Under the pieces are notes generated by a model, which ran no database searches, had not been told where the DNA came from, and saw only the letters and a program-made list of their open reading frames with translations. Made by a program: the position numbers and the translations under genes. Of a stretch of 38,890 nt of DNA, positions 15,191 to 24,112 are shown piece after piece. How positions within the stretch are numbered: the first letter of the stretch is position 1; every line of letters starts with the position of its first letter. Source of the DNA: a virus; IMG/VR virus record IMGVR_UViG_3300021140_000016, positions 1 through 38,890 of that record. The stretch is one strand, 5' to 3'.

Positions 15191-15787
15191 ATGGGGTACG
15201 AAATTATATCCGCTGTCAGTAGCACTGGTGTTCCAGTCGCTGCAAGAGCCGACGGCAACGTTGTAGGCATAAGCACCAACGGTACACGCGCCACTTTTCG
15301 ATATGTTGCGCAGGACATTACACCTGTGGCAACCGCTACAGACGTGCTTGTAATATCTGGGTCTACAACAAAAATTATTCGCGTGACAAAAGTGGAGATT
15401 GTGGGTACGGCTACGACAGCATCCATATATGACCATTACATTATTAAGCGCACCGTTGCTAACACCGCAGGTACATCAACTAACGTGACCGCTGCACAGG
15501 CAGATTCAGCCGATGACGCGCAAACAGCAACATTAAAACTCTATACTGCAAACCCTTCAGCCTTAGGCACTGGCATTGCAATAGAAGCCCATAAAACGTA
15601 CTTATCCGCTAGCGCAACGCCGGGCGCGGCAGCACTGCCGACATCTTACGAGTTTGGCGTTCGTAATGACAAAGCTATCGTTCTTAGAGGCACTTCAGAG
15701 TCTTTAGCAATTAATTTTAACGGGCAAGCCGTACCAACTGGCGCTAGTTTGTATCTAGGAATTGAGTGGACAGAGGATGTTGCGTAA
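15191..15787 (+). CDS. Virion structural protein, unknown role
   Basis: 198 residues, start at the ATG with GGAG eight bases upstream; the earlier TTG is rejected. Beta-rich: SAVSSTGVPVAARADGN, VLVISGSTTKIIRVTKVEIVG, RGTSESLAINFNGQAVPTGASLYLGIEWTE. The end, with a possible jelly-roll-like sheet order, is similar to small head or tail surface proteins in this family of phages. Stop and next start overlap (TAATG). Confidence 0.65.
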   Translation: MGYEIISAVSSTGVPVAARADGNVVGISTNGTRATFRYVAQDITPVATATDVLVISGSTTKIIRVTKVEIVGTATTASIYDHYIIKRTVANTAGTSTNVTAAQADSADDAQTATLKLYTANPSALGTGIAIEAHKTYLSASATPGAAALPTSYEFGVRNDKAIVLRGTSESLAINFNGQAVPTGASLYLGIEWTEDVA

Positions 15788-16113
15788 TGCCGCTGTACGA
15801 AGTCACTTGCAAGAAATGCGGCGCATCGCAAGATATTTTTAGAAAACTGGCAGATTACGACAATTTGCCACAGTGTTGCGATACGATAATGACGCGAGTT
15901 ATTTCAGCGTCGTTTGTCCATGCTGAGTTTGCCCCTTATAGGTCACAAATTGATGGCAGTATGATTACTGACAGAGGACAGCATCGTAGGCATTTAAAGA
16001 ACAATGGGTGCAGTGAAGTCGGTAACGAGGACATGACACCCAAAGTAGACCATTTTGCGCAAAAGCGTAAAAAAGAAACGTTGCGACAAGAAATTGCCGC
16101 AAGAATAAACTAA
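15787..16113 (+). CDS. Zinc-ribbon protein (FmdB-like N-terminus)
   Basis: 108 residues. The N-terminus MPLYEVTCKKCG followed by QCCDTIMTR has the two-knuckle CxxC...CC pattern of FmdB-type zinc ribbons, which start in the same way (MPxYEYxCxxCG). The rest is basic and helical (KRKKETLRQEIAARIN). The gene is placed right before the scaffold, as in several podovirus-type phages; a zinc-bound assembly factor is inferred. Confidence 0.75.
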   Translation: MPLYEVTCKKCGASQDIFRKLADYDNLPQCCDTIMTRVISASFVHAEFAPYRSQIDGSMITDRGQHRRHLKNNGCSEVGNEDMTPKVDHFAQKRKKETLRQEIAARIN

Positions 16114-16126
16114 CTAAGGACTCCAA

Positions 16127-17068
16127 ATGAGCGAAGAAACGACAACTGAAGACTCAGTTGAAGAAGTTGCAGTAGAAGAAGAAAGTCAATCTACTCATGA
16201 TATTATTGGGCGTGAGCTGGATAAACTTGAAGAATCAACATCTACAAGCGAACCTGAAGAAACCGTAAAAGAAGAAGTAAAAACACCGCCTCCTGAACGT
16301 TCTCCGTGGAAATCATGGAAAGCCGAAGCGGCAGCCGAGTTAGAAAAGTTGCCAGAAACTGTACAGAAGCATATCATAGAGCGTGAAGAACAGTTCCACA
16401 GAGGGATAGAGCAGTATAAATCAGCGGCTAACTTTGCTAAAACCATTGATAAGTCGATTGCCCCATATAAAAATTATTTAGAAGAAATGCAAGTTGCGCC
16501 AGACGTCGCATTTTTCAATCTTCTAAAAACAGAACACACGCTTCGCCGAGGGTCATACCAAGAAAAAGCGGAAATGCTAATGAAATTAGCGCATGATTAT
16601 CAAATCGATATGGCTCAGCTAGCCGGCTTGCCATACGACCCAACCATGCACAATCTTAAGGCGCAGCTAGACGAGAAAGAACGACAACTGCGAGAGGCTT
16701 CGGAATTTAGACAAAGTCACGAAGACGCTCAAATTCAATCTAAAATTTCGGATTTTGCGCAACGTCATGAGTATTTTACCGAGGTGCAGTCAACGATGGC
16801 AGACCTGCTAGAACGTGGACTTGCAAACGACTTGGACGATGCTTATGAGAAAGCATTGCGGTTAAACGATAATACGTTTCAAAAAGTCTATGCTCAACAG
16901 CAAGGCGGCGGGAATCGTCAAAATTTAACGCAGGCAGACCAAGCTGCAAAAGCAGCAAAGGCAGCAGCGGTATCGGTTAAAGGTTCACCTGCGGGCGCGA
17001 ACCGAACAGTTATCCCTGCAACTACTGAAGATGCCGTTAGACAGGCGATGCGCCTTCACGGTTTTTAA
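16127..17068 (+). CDS. Scaffolding protein (putative)
   Basis: 313 residues directly upstream of the major capsid gene. The N-terminal 60 residues are very acidic (EEVAVEEESQ, EETVKEEVKT), the middle is charged alpha-helix and coiled coil (LKAQLDEKERQLREASEF), and the C-terminus is Ala/Lys-rich with a final short helix (EDAVRQAMRLHGF), the site by which scaffolds commonly grip the capsid protein. Position and composition are typical of a scaffold, which guides prohead assembly and then leaves. A good AGGA site precedes the ATG. Confidence 0.88.
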   Translation: MSEETTTEDSVEEVAVEEESQSTHDIIGRELDKLEESTSTSEPEETVKEEVKTPPPERSPWKSWKAEAAAELEKLPETVQKHIIEREEQFHRGIEQYKSAANFAKTIDKSIAPYKNYLEEMQVAPDVAFFNLLKTEHTLRRGSYQEKAEMLMKLAHDYQIDMAQLAGLPYDPTMHNLKAQLDEKERQLREASEFRQSHEDAQIQSKISDFAQRHEYFTEVQSTMADLLERGLANDLDDAYEKALRLNDNTFQKVYAQQQGGGNRQNLTQADQAAKAAKAAAVSVKGSPAGANRTVIPATTEDAVRQAMRLHGF

Positions 17069-17087
17069 ATTTTACGAGGATTAAGCA

Positions 17088-18086
17088 ATGGCATTTGCAA
17101 ACAGCGCGATTAGTGACATTATCGCAACCACCATCGAAAGCCGTACCAAATCGGCTCAAGATAACTTAACAAACAACAACGCGTTATTACTTCGTTTGAA
17201 AGAACGCGGTAACGTAAAAACAATCAGCGGTGGTTCAACCATCTTGCAAGAATTGTTTTATAACGACCCTGCAACCAACTATGCGTCAAGCTATAGTGGT
17301 TACGAAACAATCAATATTTCACCTGATTCGCCAATCAGTGCTGCGCAGTTCAATTTAAAGCATTACGCAGACGCTGTAACCATCTCAGGCCCTGAAATGT
17401 TAGCTAACAGCGGCAAAGAAGCAATGATTGAATTGCTTGCGACCCGTGTTGAAATTGCTGAAGCAAGACTTAACAACAAAATCGACATCGATTTACATGG
17501 TGACGGAACAGGCAACGCAGGTAAAAACTTAGTTGGTTTAGCGGCTATGATTAGCACTTCACCCTCTACAGGCACTTACGGCGGTATTGACCGTGCTACT
17601 TGGACTTTCTGGCGCAATGGCGCGTACACTTCAACTGGTTTGACTTCAGCCGCTGCTACAGCAGCTAACATTCAAAACAGCATGAACACAGTAGCGTTAT
17701 CAGTTGTTCGTGGTACAGACCATGTTGATTTAATTTATGCAGGCTCAACCGCTTATTCGCTTTACTTAGCGTCTTTGCAGGCAATCCAACGTATCACTGA
17801 CGATAAATTAGGCGCGGCAGGTTTCTCTGCGTTGAAATTCTACGGCGGCGCTGGCTCTGCTGACGTTGTACTTGGTGGCGGTATCGGTGGTAACCAAACT
17901 GCAACTCGTATGGACTTTATTAACACAAAATATGTGTATTTCCGTCCTCACAAAGACCGTAATTTCGTGCCAATCGGCGGCGACCGTCAAGCAGTTAACC
18001 AAGACGCGATTGTTCGCTTAATGGGCTTCTCTGGCGCGTTAACCTGTTCTGGTGCGCAATTCAACGCAACATTCAGCACAACCTAG
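17088..18086 (+). CDS. Major capsid protein (HK97 fold)
   Basis: 332 residues with a strong GAGG site. The segments LQELFYNDPATNYASSYSGYETINISP, AVTISGPEMLANSGKEAMIELLATRVEIAEARL (spine helix) and YVYFRPHKDRNFVPIGGDRQAVNQDAIVRLMGFSGALTCS (P-domain end) are typical of major capsid proteins of podovirus-type phages. No protease gene or cleavable N-terminal domain is visible; a separate scaffold is coded upstream. It forms the icosahedral shell. Confidence 0.92.
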   Translation: MAFANSAISDIIATTIESRTKSAQDNLTNNNALLLRLKERGNVKTISGGSTILQELFYNDPATNYASSYSGYETINISPDSPISAAQFNLKHYADAVTISGPEMLANSGKEAMIELLATRVEIAEARLNNKIDIDLHGDGTGNAGKNLVGLAAMISTSPSTGTYGGIDRATWTFWRNGAYTSTGLTSAAATAANIQNSMNTVALSVVRGTDHVDLIYAGSTAYSLYLASLQAIQRITDDKLGAAGFSALKFYGGAGSADVVLGGGIGGNQTATRMDFINTKYVYFRPHKDRNFVPIGGDRQAVNQDAIVRLMGFSGALTCSGAQFNATFSTT

Positions 18087-18095
18087 GAGGCATTC

Positions 18096-18590
18096 ATGGC
18101 TTATAACATTACAACCCCCTTAGCGGGTTTTCAAGGTATTGCGATTACTGATACCACACAAAATCATGCGTTAGGCACTATCGTTACTGCGGTAGACCCA
18201 ACTTACGGCGCTGGCGAATTCATTTATTTGAAAGGCGTTGCATCAACTGTTGTTGGCTCATTAGTTGATTATGACTCTTACTTAGCTACAACTGCATTAG
18301 CACCTGCTACTGGCGGTGTTGGCTCAGTTGCTGTAGCAATGTCAGCTAACGTGGCGTCACAGTACGGTTGGTATCAAATTTCTGGTATTGCGGCTGTTAA
18401 AGCACCGAATGCAATGACTGCTGGCGCTGACGTTTATGCGTTAGCTGCAACTCCGGGCAGCGTTGACGATGCTCAAGTAAACGGTGAGCAAATCTTAAAT
18501 GCTAAAGTATCTACCACAACAGGTACACCTAGCTCTGGCTTGGCGTTGATTCAAATCAACCGTCCATTCCACCAAGGTCAAGTAGTATAA
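18096..18590 (+). CDS. Capsid decoration/stabilising protein (putative)
   Basis: 164 residues, preceded by a perfect AGGAGG, so strongly expressed, as expected next to the capsid gene. Beta-rich and Ala/Gly/Val-rich (LGTIVTAVDPTYGAGEFIYLKGV, GWYQISGIAAVKAPNAM, ADVYALAATPGSVDD), similar in layout to DUF2190-type cement proteins that follow capsid genes. It should bind the capsid outside. A hairpin follows the gene. Confidence 0.75.
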   Translation: MAYNITTPLAGFQGIAITDTTQNHALGTIVTAVDPTYGAGEFIYLKGVASTVVGSLVDYDSYLATTALAPATGGVGSVAVAMSANVASQYGWYQISGIAAVKAPNAMTAGADVYALAATPGSVDDAQVNGEQILNAKVSTTTGTPSSGLALIQINRPFHQGQVV

Positions 18591-18597
18591 TTTTTAA

Positions 18598-18623
18598 GGC
18601 GGTAAACTAGACGGCTTACCGCC
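18598..18623 (+). terminator. Hairpin after the decoration gene (partial terminator or processing site)
   Basis: GGCGGTAA (18598-18605) pairs with TTACCGCC (18616-18623) around a ten-base loop. Only AACTTT follows, so termination would be weak. Its position would lower expression of later genes relative to capsid and decoration or stabilise the upstream mRNA. Confidence 0.5.
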
Positions 18624-18641
18624 AACTTTCTAGGATTAAAT

Positions 18642-19154
18642 ATGAGCGAAAAAATTTCTTACGTCGGCGACACCGGCGGCGATGCTTACTTAGACGTTTC
18701 TTTCTACATTGGAACGCACGATGGGCAAGAATACGACTTTATCCGAATCAATGTCCCCGGCGACAAATCGCTTGCGATTGATACAATTGCCGATGACAAC
18801 CATAAAGCCCGTTTTGCACGGCAATGGCAAGCCTATAAAGGCTTAAAAGATATTAAAGGTACGCCAATGGAGGAGTGGCCAGAAATTGCCGAAACGCTCC
18901 GCATTGAGCTAGCCTACCAAGGGTTTAGATATATTGAACAAGTTGCAGGCGCACCTGACAGTGCGTTTCTTCGCATTATGGGCGGCACTCAACTTCGCAA
19001 TAAAGCACAAGCCTTTTTAAATCGTGGTAAAATAGACGCTGACGAGCTAATTAAAGCTCAGACTGACCAAATTGCAGAGCTTCAAGCGCAAATGAAAATT
19101 TTGATGGACGCACAACCACCTGAAGTCAAAAGAGTTAGAACCGTTAAGGAATAA
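18642..19154 (+). CDS. Conserved virion-region protein, unknown function
   Basis: 170 residues. The N-terminal block DAYLDVSFYIGTHDGQEYDFIRINVPGDK is shared among phages with this kind of head module. The middle (ADDNHKARFARQWQAYKGLKDIKGTPMEEWPEI) is helical, and a C-terminal coiled coil follows (ELIKAQTDQIAELQAQMKILMD). It may act in head completion. I do not know its biochemical role. Confidence 0.75.
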   Translation: MSEKISYVGDTGGDAYLDVSFYIGTHDGQEYDFIRINVPGDKSLAIDTIADDNHKARFARQWQAYKGLKDIKGTPMEEWPEIAETLRIELAYQGFRYIEQVAGAPDSAFLRIMGGTQLRNKAQAFLNRGKIDADELIKAQTDQIAELQAQMKILMDAQPPEVKRVRTVKE

Positions 19155-19159
19155 AACGC

Positions 19160-20068
19160 ATGGCAAACCTACTTACGAATGTTCAAGATGTCTGTTTAGA
19201 AATAGGTTTGCCTGTCCCCACGCAAGTGGCGACGTCAACAGACCCTCAAGTGCTTCAAATTCAAGCGCTGATGAATCGTACAGGCGACACGCTGTCCACT
19301 GAACGTGACTGGCAAGCGCTAGCGGCAGAGTACCGTTTTGAAACGGTTTACTATCAATATACGGGCGACGTTACTGAAGGCTCAACAACCATCACTAATT
19401 TGTCGTCAGTAACAGGGTTATCAACTGATTTTATGGCTATTGGCGAAGGATTGTCACAAGACACTTTTGTCACTTTTGTTGGTACGACAACGGCTACAAC
19501 TTCTATTCCTGCTACTGCCACTGCAACAGGCATTACCATTACGTTTAGCCAAGCTAAGTACGCGATGCCTAGCGATTACGCTCGCATGGTAGACAAAACT
19601 CAATACAACAAATCAAACCGTTGGTCGATTATTGGGCCCAAAGACGCCCAAGAATGGCAATGGCTTAAAGCAAGCTATGTCACGACAGGCCCTCGTATGC
19701 GCTTTAGAATGATGGGTAACAAATTCACTATCTGGCCTGCACCTACCGCAGTGCTAGTAATGGGCTTTGAATACGTTTCTAACGCATGGGTTGTGGCGGC
19801 TGATGGAACGCCCAAATCACGCCTAACGGTTGATACAGATACAACGCTATTCCCAGACCGCGTAATGGTGCTAGGCACAAAACTTAAGCTATTTGAGATT
19901 AAAGGCTTTGACACCACCGCAGTGCTTCAGGATTACACCCGTGAGCTGGAGAAATGGAAAGCAGCAGAGAGCGGCGCAGATACGCTGTCCCTCGCGCCAC
20001 GCTATCCAAATATACTACTCACCCAGAACAATATACCGGATACGGGTTATGGAAACACTACATCGTAA
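19160..20068 (+). CDS. Head-tail adaptor (SU10-type)
   Basis: 302 residues. The N-terminus LTNVQDVCLEIGLPVPTQV and LSTERDWQALAAEYRFET, then YAMPSDYARMVDKTQYN and later LGTKLKLFEIKGFDTTAVLQDYTRELEKWKAAE, fit phage SU10-type adaptors. These helical ring proteins join portal and nozzle. Between residues 70 and 130 there is a Thr-rich beta insert (TGDVTEGSTTITNLSSVTG to GITITFSQ), probably an outer domain. Start ATG lies just after the previous stop. Confidence 0.85.
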   Translation: MANLLTNVQDVCLEIGLPVPTQVATSTDPQVLQIQALMNRTGDTLSTERDWQALAAEYRFETVYYQYTGDVTEGSTTITNLSSVTGLSTDFMAIGEGLSQDTFVTFVGTTTATTSIPATATATGITITFSQAKYAMPSDYARMVDKTQYNKSNRWSIIGPKDAQEWQWLKASYVTTGPRMRFRMMGNKFTIWPAPTAVLVMGFEYVSNAWVVAADGTPKSRLTVDTDTTLFPDRVMVLGTKLKLFEIKGFDTTAVLQDYTRELEKWKAAESGADTLSLAPRYPNILLTQNNIPDTGYGNTTS

Positions 20069-20069
20069 A

Positions 20070-20087
20070 GATACGGTTTTTCGTATC
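20070..20087 (+). repeat. Short hairpin after the adaptor gene
   Basis: GATACG (20070-20075) pairs with CGTATC (20082-20087) around a loop GTTTTT. No T run follows; at most a mild pause or processing site. Confidence 0.35.
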
Positions 20088-20103
20088 CTAAATAGGTAAC
20101 TAA

Positions 20104-21681
20104 ATGCTACGTCCTAAACGCCAAACTTCAGGTACCGTCACTGTCACCGCGCCAATCGGCGGGTGGAATGCGGTCAATCAATTAGCCGCAATGTCGCCTA
20201 ATGAGGCGGTCATCATCGATAACTGGTTTTGTTTGCCTACTGAATTGCAGTCACGCAAAGGCTACACAATGTGGCAGCAAAATATCACCGGAAATATTGA
20301 GTCTTTTATTACTTATGACGGTCAAAATGGTAGCTCACATATTTTTGCTGTAGCGGATGATGAAGGTGATTGCAGTGTTTGGAATGTAACAACGGTATAT
20401 CAAGACCCGACGGGACATATCACCGTCGCAACGGAAGTTGTGACAGGACTATCTAACGCTCGATGGTATTTTGGTCAAGTATCAACGTCAGGCGGTACAT
20501 TTACGCTTGCCGTAAACGGCGAAGATTATATGCTTCTCTATAACGGCACAACATGGCAACAAGTGACAGGCGTATCAACGCCTTACGCTATTACAGGCGT
20601 TGACACAAGCCTACTTGTTGGCGTTTTAGTGCATCATCGCAGAGCATGGTTTGTCCAGAAAGACAGCATGAAATGTTGGTATTTAGCCACTGATGCCATT
20701 GCTGGCGCAGCCACATCTTTTGACTTCGCGCCATTGTTTATCAATGGGGGCAGTATCGCTAAGATTGAAACATGGACGCTGGACGCCGGTAACGGTATGG
20801 ATGACTATTTTGTCGTCATTACTACGGTAGGTGAGATTGCCGTCTATAGCGGAACAAACCCTGCGTCAGCCGATACATGGTCACTTAATGGCGTGTATTA
20901 TGGTGGTTCACCCGTAGGGCGTAGTTGCACAATTAAGTTCGGGGGCGACATATTACTGCTAAACAAAGATGGTCTAGTTCCTTTGTCACAGTGGTTAATG
21001 TCTAGCCGTGTTAACGTCAAAACGTCTATCACAAACAAAATACAAAAACGTATTACTGATGCAACCGTAGCGTATGCAGGAAATTACGGTTGGCAAGTCG
21101 TGTTAAGCCCACCTAATAATATGCTGTTTATTAACGTACCAATCAGTTCAACGCAGTTTGACCAATACGTCATGAACACCATTAGCGGGTCATGGTCACG
21201 TTTTACAGGCGTTAATGCTACCTGTTGGGCGTTTGTTAACAACGTAATGTATTTCGGACAAGGCGGCAAAGTCTTTAAATTTTGGGATGGTCCAACTGAT
21301 GATGGCGAAGTCATCAATACCGACCTTTTACCTGCTTTTTCTGCCTTTGGCAGTCAAAGTCAGATTAAGCGTTGGACGATGGCTAAAGTGTCAATGGGCT
21401 ACGATTATGCGTTTGCGTTTTCAGGTCAAATTAACCTTAACTTTGATTTAACATCTCAACCGCCGCAGCCGTACAATTTGCTATCCACGACTGCCGGTAT
21501 TTGGGATGCAGGTGTTTGGGATACGTCAACATGGGGTGGCGATATTAAGCCTTTCTCTCGTTGGCAAATGGCGTCGGGCATGGGCTATTACGGCACGTTT
21601 AGAATCAGAACATCAAGTAAAACGTCTGATATTCGCTACTATGCAACAGACTATGTATTTGAAGGCGGAGGCGTACTATAA
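20104..21681 (+). CDS. Tail nozzle/stabilisation protein (putative)
   Basis: 525 residues, directly after the adaptor. It starts MLRPKRQTSGTVTVTAPIGGWNAVNQLAAMSPNEAVIIDNWFCLPTELQSRKGY-like, a typical N-terminus of the tail hub or nozzle proteins of podovirus-type phages. The remaining sequence has repeated beta blades (HIFAVADDEGDCSVWNV, EIAVYSGTNPASADTW, KVFKFWDGPTDDGE), suggesting a beta-propeller like that of P22 gp10 or T7 gp12. It probably forms the tail tube end. The stop overlaps the GNAT start (TAATG). Confidence 0.78.
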   Translation: MLRPKRQTSGTVTVTAPIGGWNAVNQLAAMSPNEAVIIDNWFCLPTELQSRKGYTMWQQNITGNIESFITYDGQNGSSHIFAVADDEGDCSVWNVTTVYQDPTGHITVATEVVTGLSNARWYFGQVSTSGGTFTLAVNGEDYMLLYNGTTWQQVTGVSTPYAITGVDTSLLVGVLVHHRRAWFVQKDSMKCWYLATDAIAGAATSFDFAPLFINGGSIAKIETWTLDAGNGMDDYFVVITTVGEIAVYSGTNPASADTWSLNGVYYGGSPVGRSCTIKFGGDILLLNKDGLVPLSQWLMSSRVNVKTSITNKIQKRITDATVAYAGNYGWQVVLSPPNNMLFINVPISSTQFDQYVMNTISGSWSRFTGVNATCWAFVNNVMYFGQGGKVFKFWDGPTDDGEVINTDLLPAFSAFGSQSQIKRWTMAKVSMGYDYAFAFSGQINLNFDLTSQPPQPYNLLSTTAGIWDAGVWDTSTWGGDIKPFSRWQMASGMGYYGTFRIRTSSKTSDIRYYATDYVFEGGGVL

Positions 21682-22142
21682 TGGAGTACACTTACAGCAT
21701 AGAAAAGTTCCACGATATTTGGCAAGAATTTGAGCCGTTATTTCGGGCACATTACAGCGAAATGCTTGAGCGTTTAGCAAAACAAGATATAGAATTTTCG
21801 CCGTTTAACTGGCGACTTGATGAATACTTGAAAGCTAGTCATGCGGGGTATTTAATCATGTATGTTGCGCGGTTAGATGGCAAACCAGTAGGGCATTGCG
21901 CGGTTTATATAACAAACGATATGCACAATATGGATTTAATAGCGCAAGAAGATGCGCTTTACATTACAAAAGAACACCGAAAAGGCATTGGTAAGAATTT
22001 AGTAAAGTTTGGGCTGCTTGACCTGCGCAACCGTGGAGTGAAACGTCTAAATGTTAGCGCAATGACCGATTTGCGCGTTGCAAAGTTGTGGGAGCGAATG
22101 GGCTTTAAACACACTTGCGCAAACATGACATACACATTTTAA
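21681..22142 (+). CDS. GNAT-family N-acetyltransferase
   Basis: 153 residues. The acetyl-CoA binding motif A is clear: LYITKEHRKGIGKNLVKFG around residues 92-110 (the R-x-x-G-x-G loop), preceded by a beta-strand and followed by the motif B region VKRLNVSAMTDLRVAKLWERMGFK. It should move acetyl from acetyl-CoA to an amine; the target is unknown. A GNAT gene at this place in the tail block is known in several related phages. It is overlapped by the upstream tail gene and keeps the same orientation, so it is probably late. Confidence 0.9.
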   Translation: MEYTYSIEKFHDIWQEFEPLFRAHYSEMLERLAKQDIEFSPFNWRLDEYLKASHAGYLIMYVARLDGKPVGHCAVYITNDMHNMDLIAQEDALYITKEHRKGIGKNLVKFGLLDLRNRGVKRLNVSAMTDLRVAKLWERMGFKHTCANMTYTF

Positions 22143-22156
22143 AGAGGAAATAACTT

Positions 22157-24112
22157 ATGTGCGCACCTTCAGCACCTCCAGCGCCAGACTATAAATTAGC
22201 CGCGCAACAAACGGCAGCAGGGAATCAAAACGCGGCTATCGCAGCGCAATATGGCAACATGACCAATCAAGTTGGCCCACAGCAATTTACTTATGATGCA
22301 GAAACAGGAGCGTACTCGCCTACTGGCACATCAACTGGCGTAACTTATACAAACCCTGCAAAACCTGATTCTCAAGGTAGTATGCCTTTTGATATGACGT
22401 CTTTAACGCAAGCGCAAAAAGACGCGTATTATGCTGGAAAAGGGCTACCTAAAAACTTTGTTAAAACGTATGACCCTCAGCAATGGAATCAAACTCAAAC
22501 ATTAGGCGCTAACGACCAACAGTTATTTAACCAAAGCCAAGCTACGCAGCTAGGTTTATCGAACATGGCGTTAACAGGTCTTGATAAAGTTAAACAAGCC
22601 ATTTCGCAAGGGGTTGCGCCAGAGATTGCAATTCAAGGCGGGCCTGCAAATACTGCTGACCGCATGACGACAAACGTTAATGCGCCTGACTTTGTTGGCG
22701 GTGGATTAGATACCTCCGGTTTGCAGGGCAGCGTAGGTAATGCCGGTCAAATGAGAACGTCTATTGGCCCCGTAAACGGGGTAGAGCAATATGTTGTAGA
22801 TAATAACGGGGATAGAATTTTAACGCAATCCGGCGCTAATCAGCAGGCTAGTGGTCTTGGAGCGGGGCTAAACAACTCAGCTAAAATTCAAACTAACTTA
22901 GGGCTAGACCCGACGCTACTTAACCAGCAAGCAACAGACGCGCTTTACAAAGCAAATACGCAATACCTAGACCCACAGTTTGCGCAAAGCCAAGCAAAGA
23001 TGGAAAGCCAATTGGCTAACCAAGGCATTACGCGCGGTAGTGAAGCGTATAACAACGCAATGTTTAACTTTAACAATCAAAAGCAACAAGCGTACACGGA
23101 CGCTCGAAATCAAGCGATTGGGCAAGGTACGGCGGCGGCGCAAGGGTTGTTTGGTATGGGGCTTCAAGGCGCTCAATTTGGCAATACATCACTTGGTCAA
23201 CAGTTTGGTCAAAACGTTACCGCGCAACAATTAGCTAACGCTTCAGCAGGGCAAAACAACGCCAACGCACAAACTAATATGGGGCTTACTAACGCCGCAT
23301 TAGGGCAACAATTTGGTCAAAATGTCACCTCAGCTAACTTTGCTAACGCGGCGCAACAACAAGCGTACAACCAAGCACAAGGTAATGCACAATTTCAAAA
23401 TGCCGCGCAAGCACAACAATACGGACAAAATTTGTCTGATATGCAGGCGCAAAACACAGCCGTTGGTCAACGCTTTGGTATGGACACATCCAACCAAGCG
23501 TCAACAAATAACGCGCAAACGCAGCAATATAACGCTGCTATGGCTAACGCTAACTTAAATAACCAGCAGCTTTCACAATTATATAATCAGCAATTGCAAA
23601 GCGGGCAAATGAGTAACGCGGCAAGTAATCAGCAACTTGCGCAGAATCAAGCGGTTCAACAGAATCCACTTAATATTTTGCAAGCGCTAAGAACAGGCGC
23701 TCAACTTAATACGGCTAATTTACCTGCGGTTGGCGTATCTCAGCCCGGACAGCTAGCTAACTGGCAAGGCGCGGATATGTTAGGCGCGGCTACTGCGCAA
23801 GGTCAATACGACCAGAGCGTATATAATGCACAAGCGGCGGCTAATGCGCAAATGATGAGCGCAGGGATTGGCGCAGCGGGAGCGCTTGGTGGCGCGGGCA
23901 TTAAAGCGGCGTCTGACAGAAGGCTTAAAAAGAACATTAAACGTATAGGTACGCACGTTCTTGGCATTGGGCTTTACACATGGGATTACTTGTGGGGTGA
24001 GCCGTTTGCTGGCGTTATGGCGGACGAAGTGGAACAAGTCATGCCAGAAGCTATCGTTATGCACCCAAGTGGGTTTAAAATGGTTAATTATTCAATGCTG
24101 GGGTTAGTGTAA
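22157..24112 (+). CDS. Gln/Asn-rich internal virion protein with C-terminal S74 self-cleaving domain
   Basis: 651 residues. The N-terminus (MCAPSAPPAPDYKLAAQQTAAGN) and the middle (residues about 290-500, rich in GQQFGQNV, AAQAQQYGQN, ANAQTN) are typical of podovirus ejection proteins. The C-terminal 66 residues begin SDRRLKKNIKRIG: Ser586 and Lys591 have the spacing of the S74 catalytic dyad (Ser911/Lys916 in endosialidase), so cleavage between Ala585 and Ser586 is predicted, after MADEVEQVMPEAIV-type strands fold. A good AGAGGA site precedes the ATG. Confidence 0.82.
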   Translation: MCAPSAPPAPDYKLAAQQTAAGNQNAAIAAQYGNMTNQVGPQQFTYDAETGAYSPTGTSTGVTYTNPAKPDSQGSMPFDMTSLTQAQKDAYYAGKGLPKNFVKTYDPQQWNQTQTLGANDQQLFNQSQATQLGLSNMALTGLDKVKQAISQGVAPEIAIQGGPANTADRMTTNVNAPDFVGGGLDTSGLQGSVGNAGQMRTSIGPVNGVEQYVVDNNGDRILTQSGANQQASGLGAGLNNSAKIQTNLGLDPTLLNQQATDALYKANTQYLDPQFAQSQAKMESQLANQGITRGSEAYNNAMFNFNNQKQQAYTDARNQAIGQGTAAAQGLFGMGLQGAQFGNTSLGQQFGQNVTAQQLANASAGQNNANAQTNMGLTNAALGQQFGQNVTSANFANAAQQQAYNQAQGNAQFQNAAQAQQYGQNLSDMQAQNTAVGQRFGMDTSNQASTNNAQTQQYNAAMANANLNNQQLSQLYNQQLQSGQMSNAASNQQLAQNQAVQQNPLNILQALRTGAQLNTANLPAVGVSQPGQLANWQGADMLGAATAQGQYDQSVYNAQAAANAQMMSAGIGAAGALGGAGIKAASDRRLKKNIKRIGTHVLGIGLYTWDYLWGEPFAGVMADEVEQVMPEAIVMHPSGFKMVNYSMLGLV

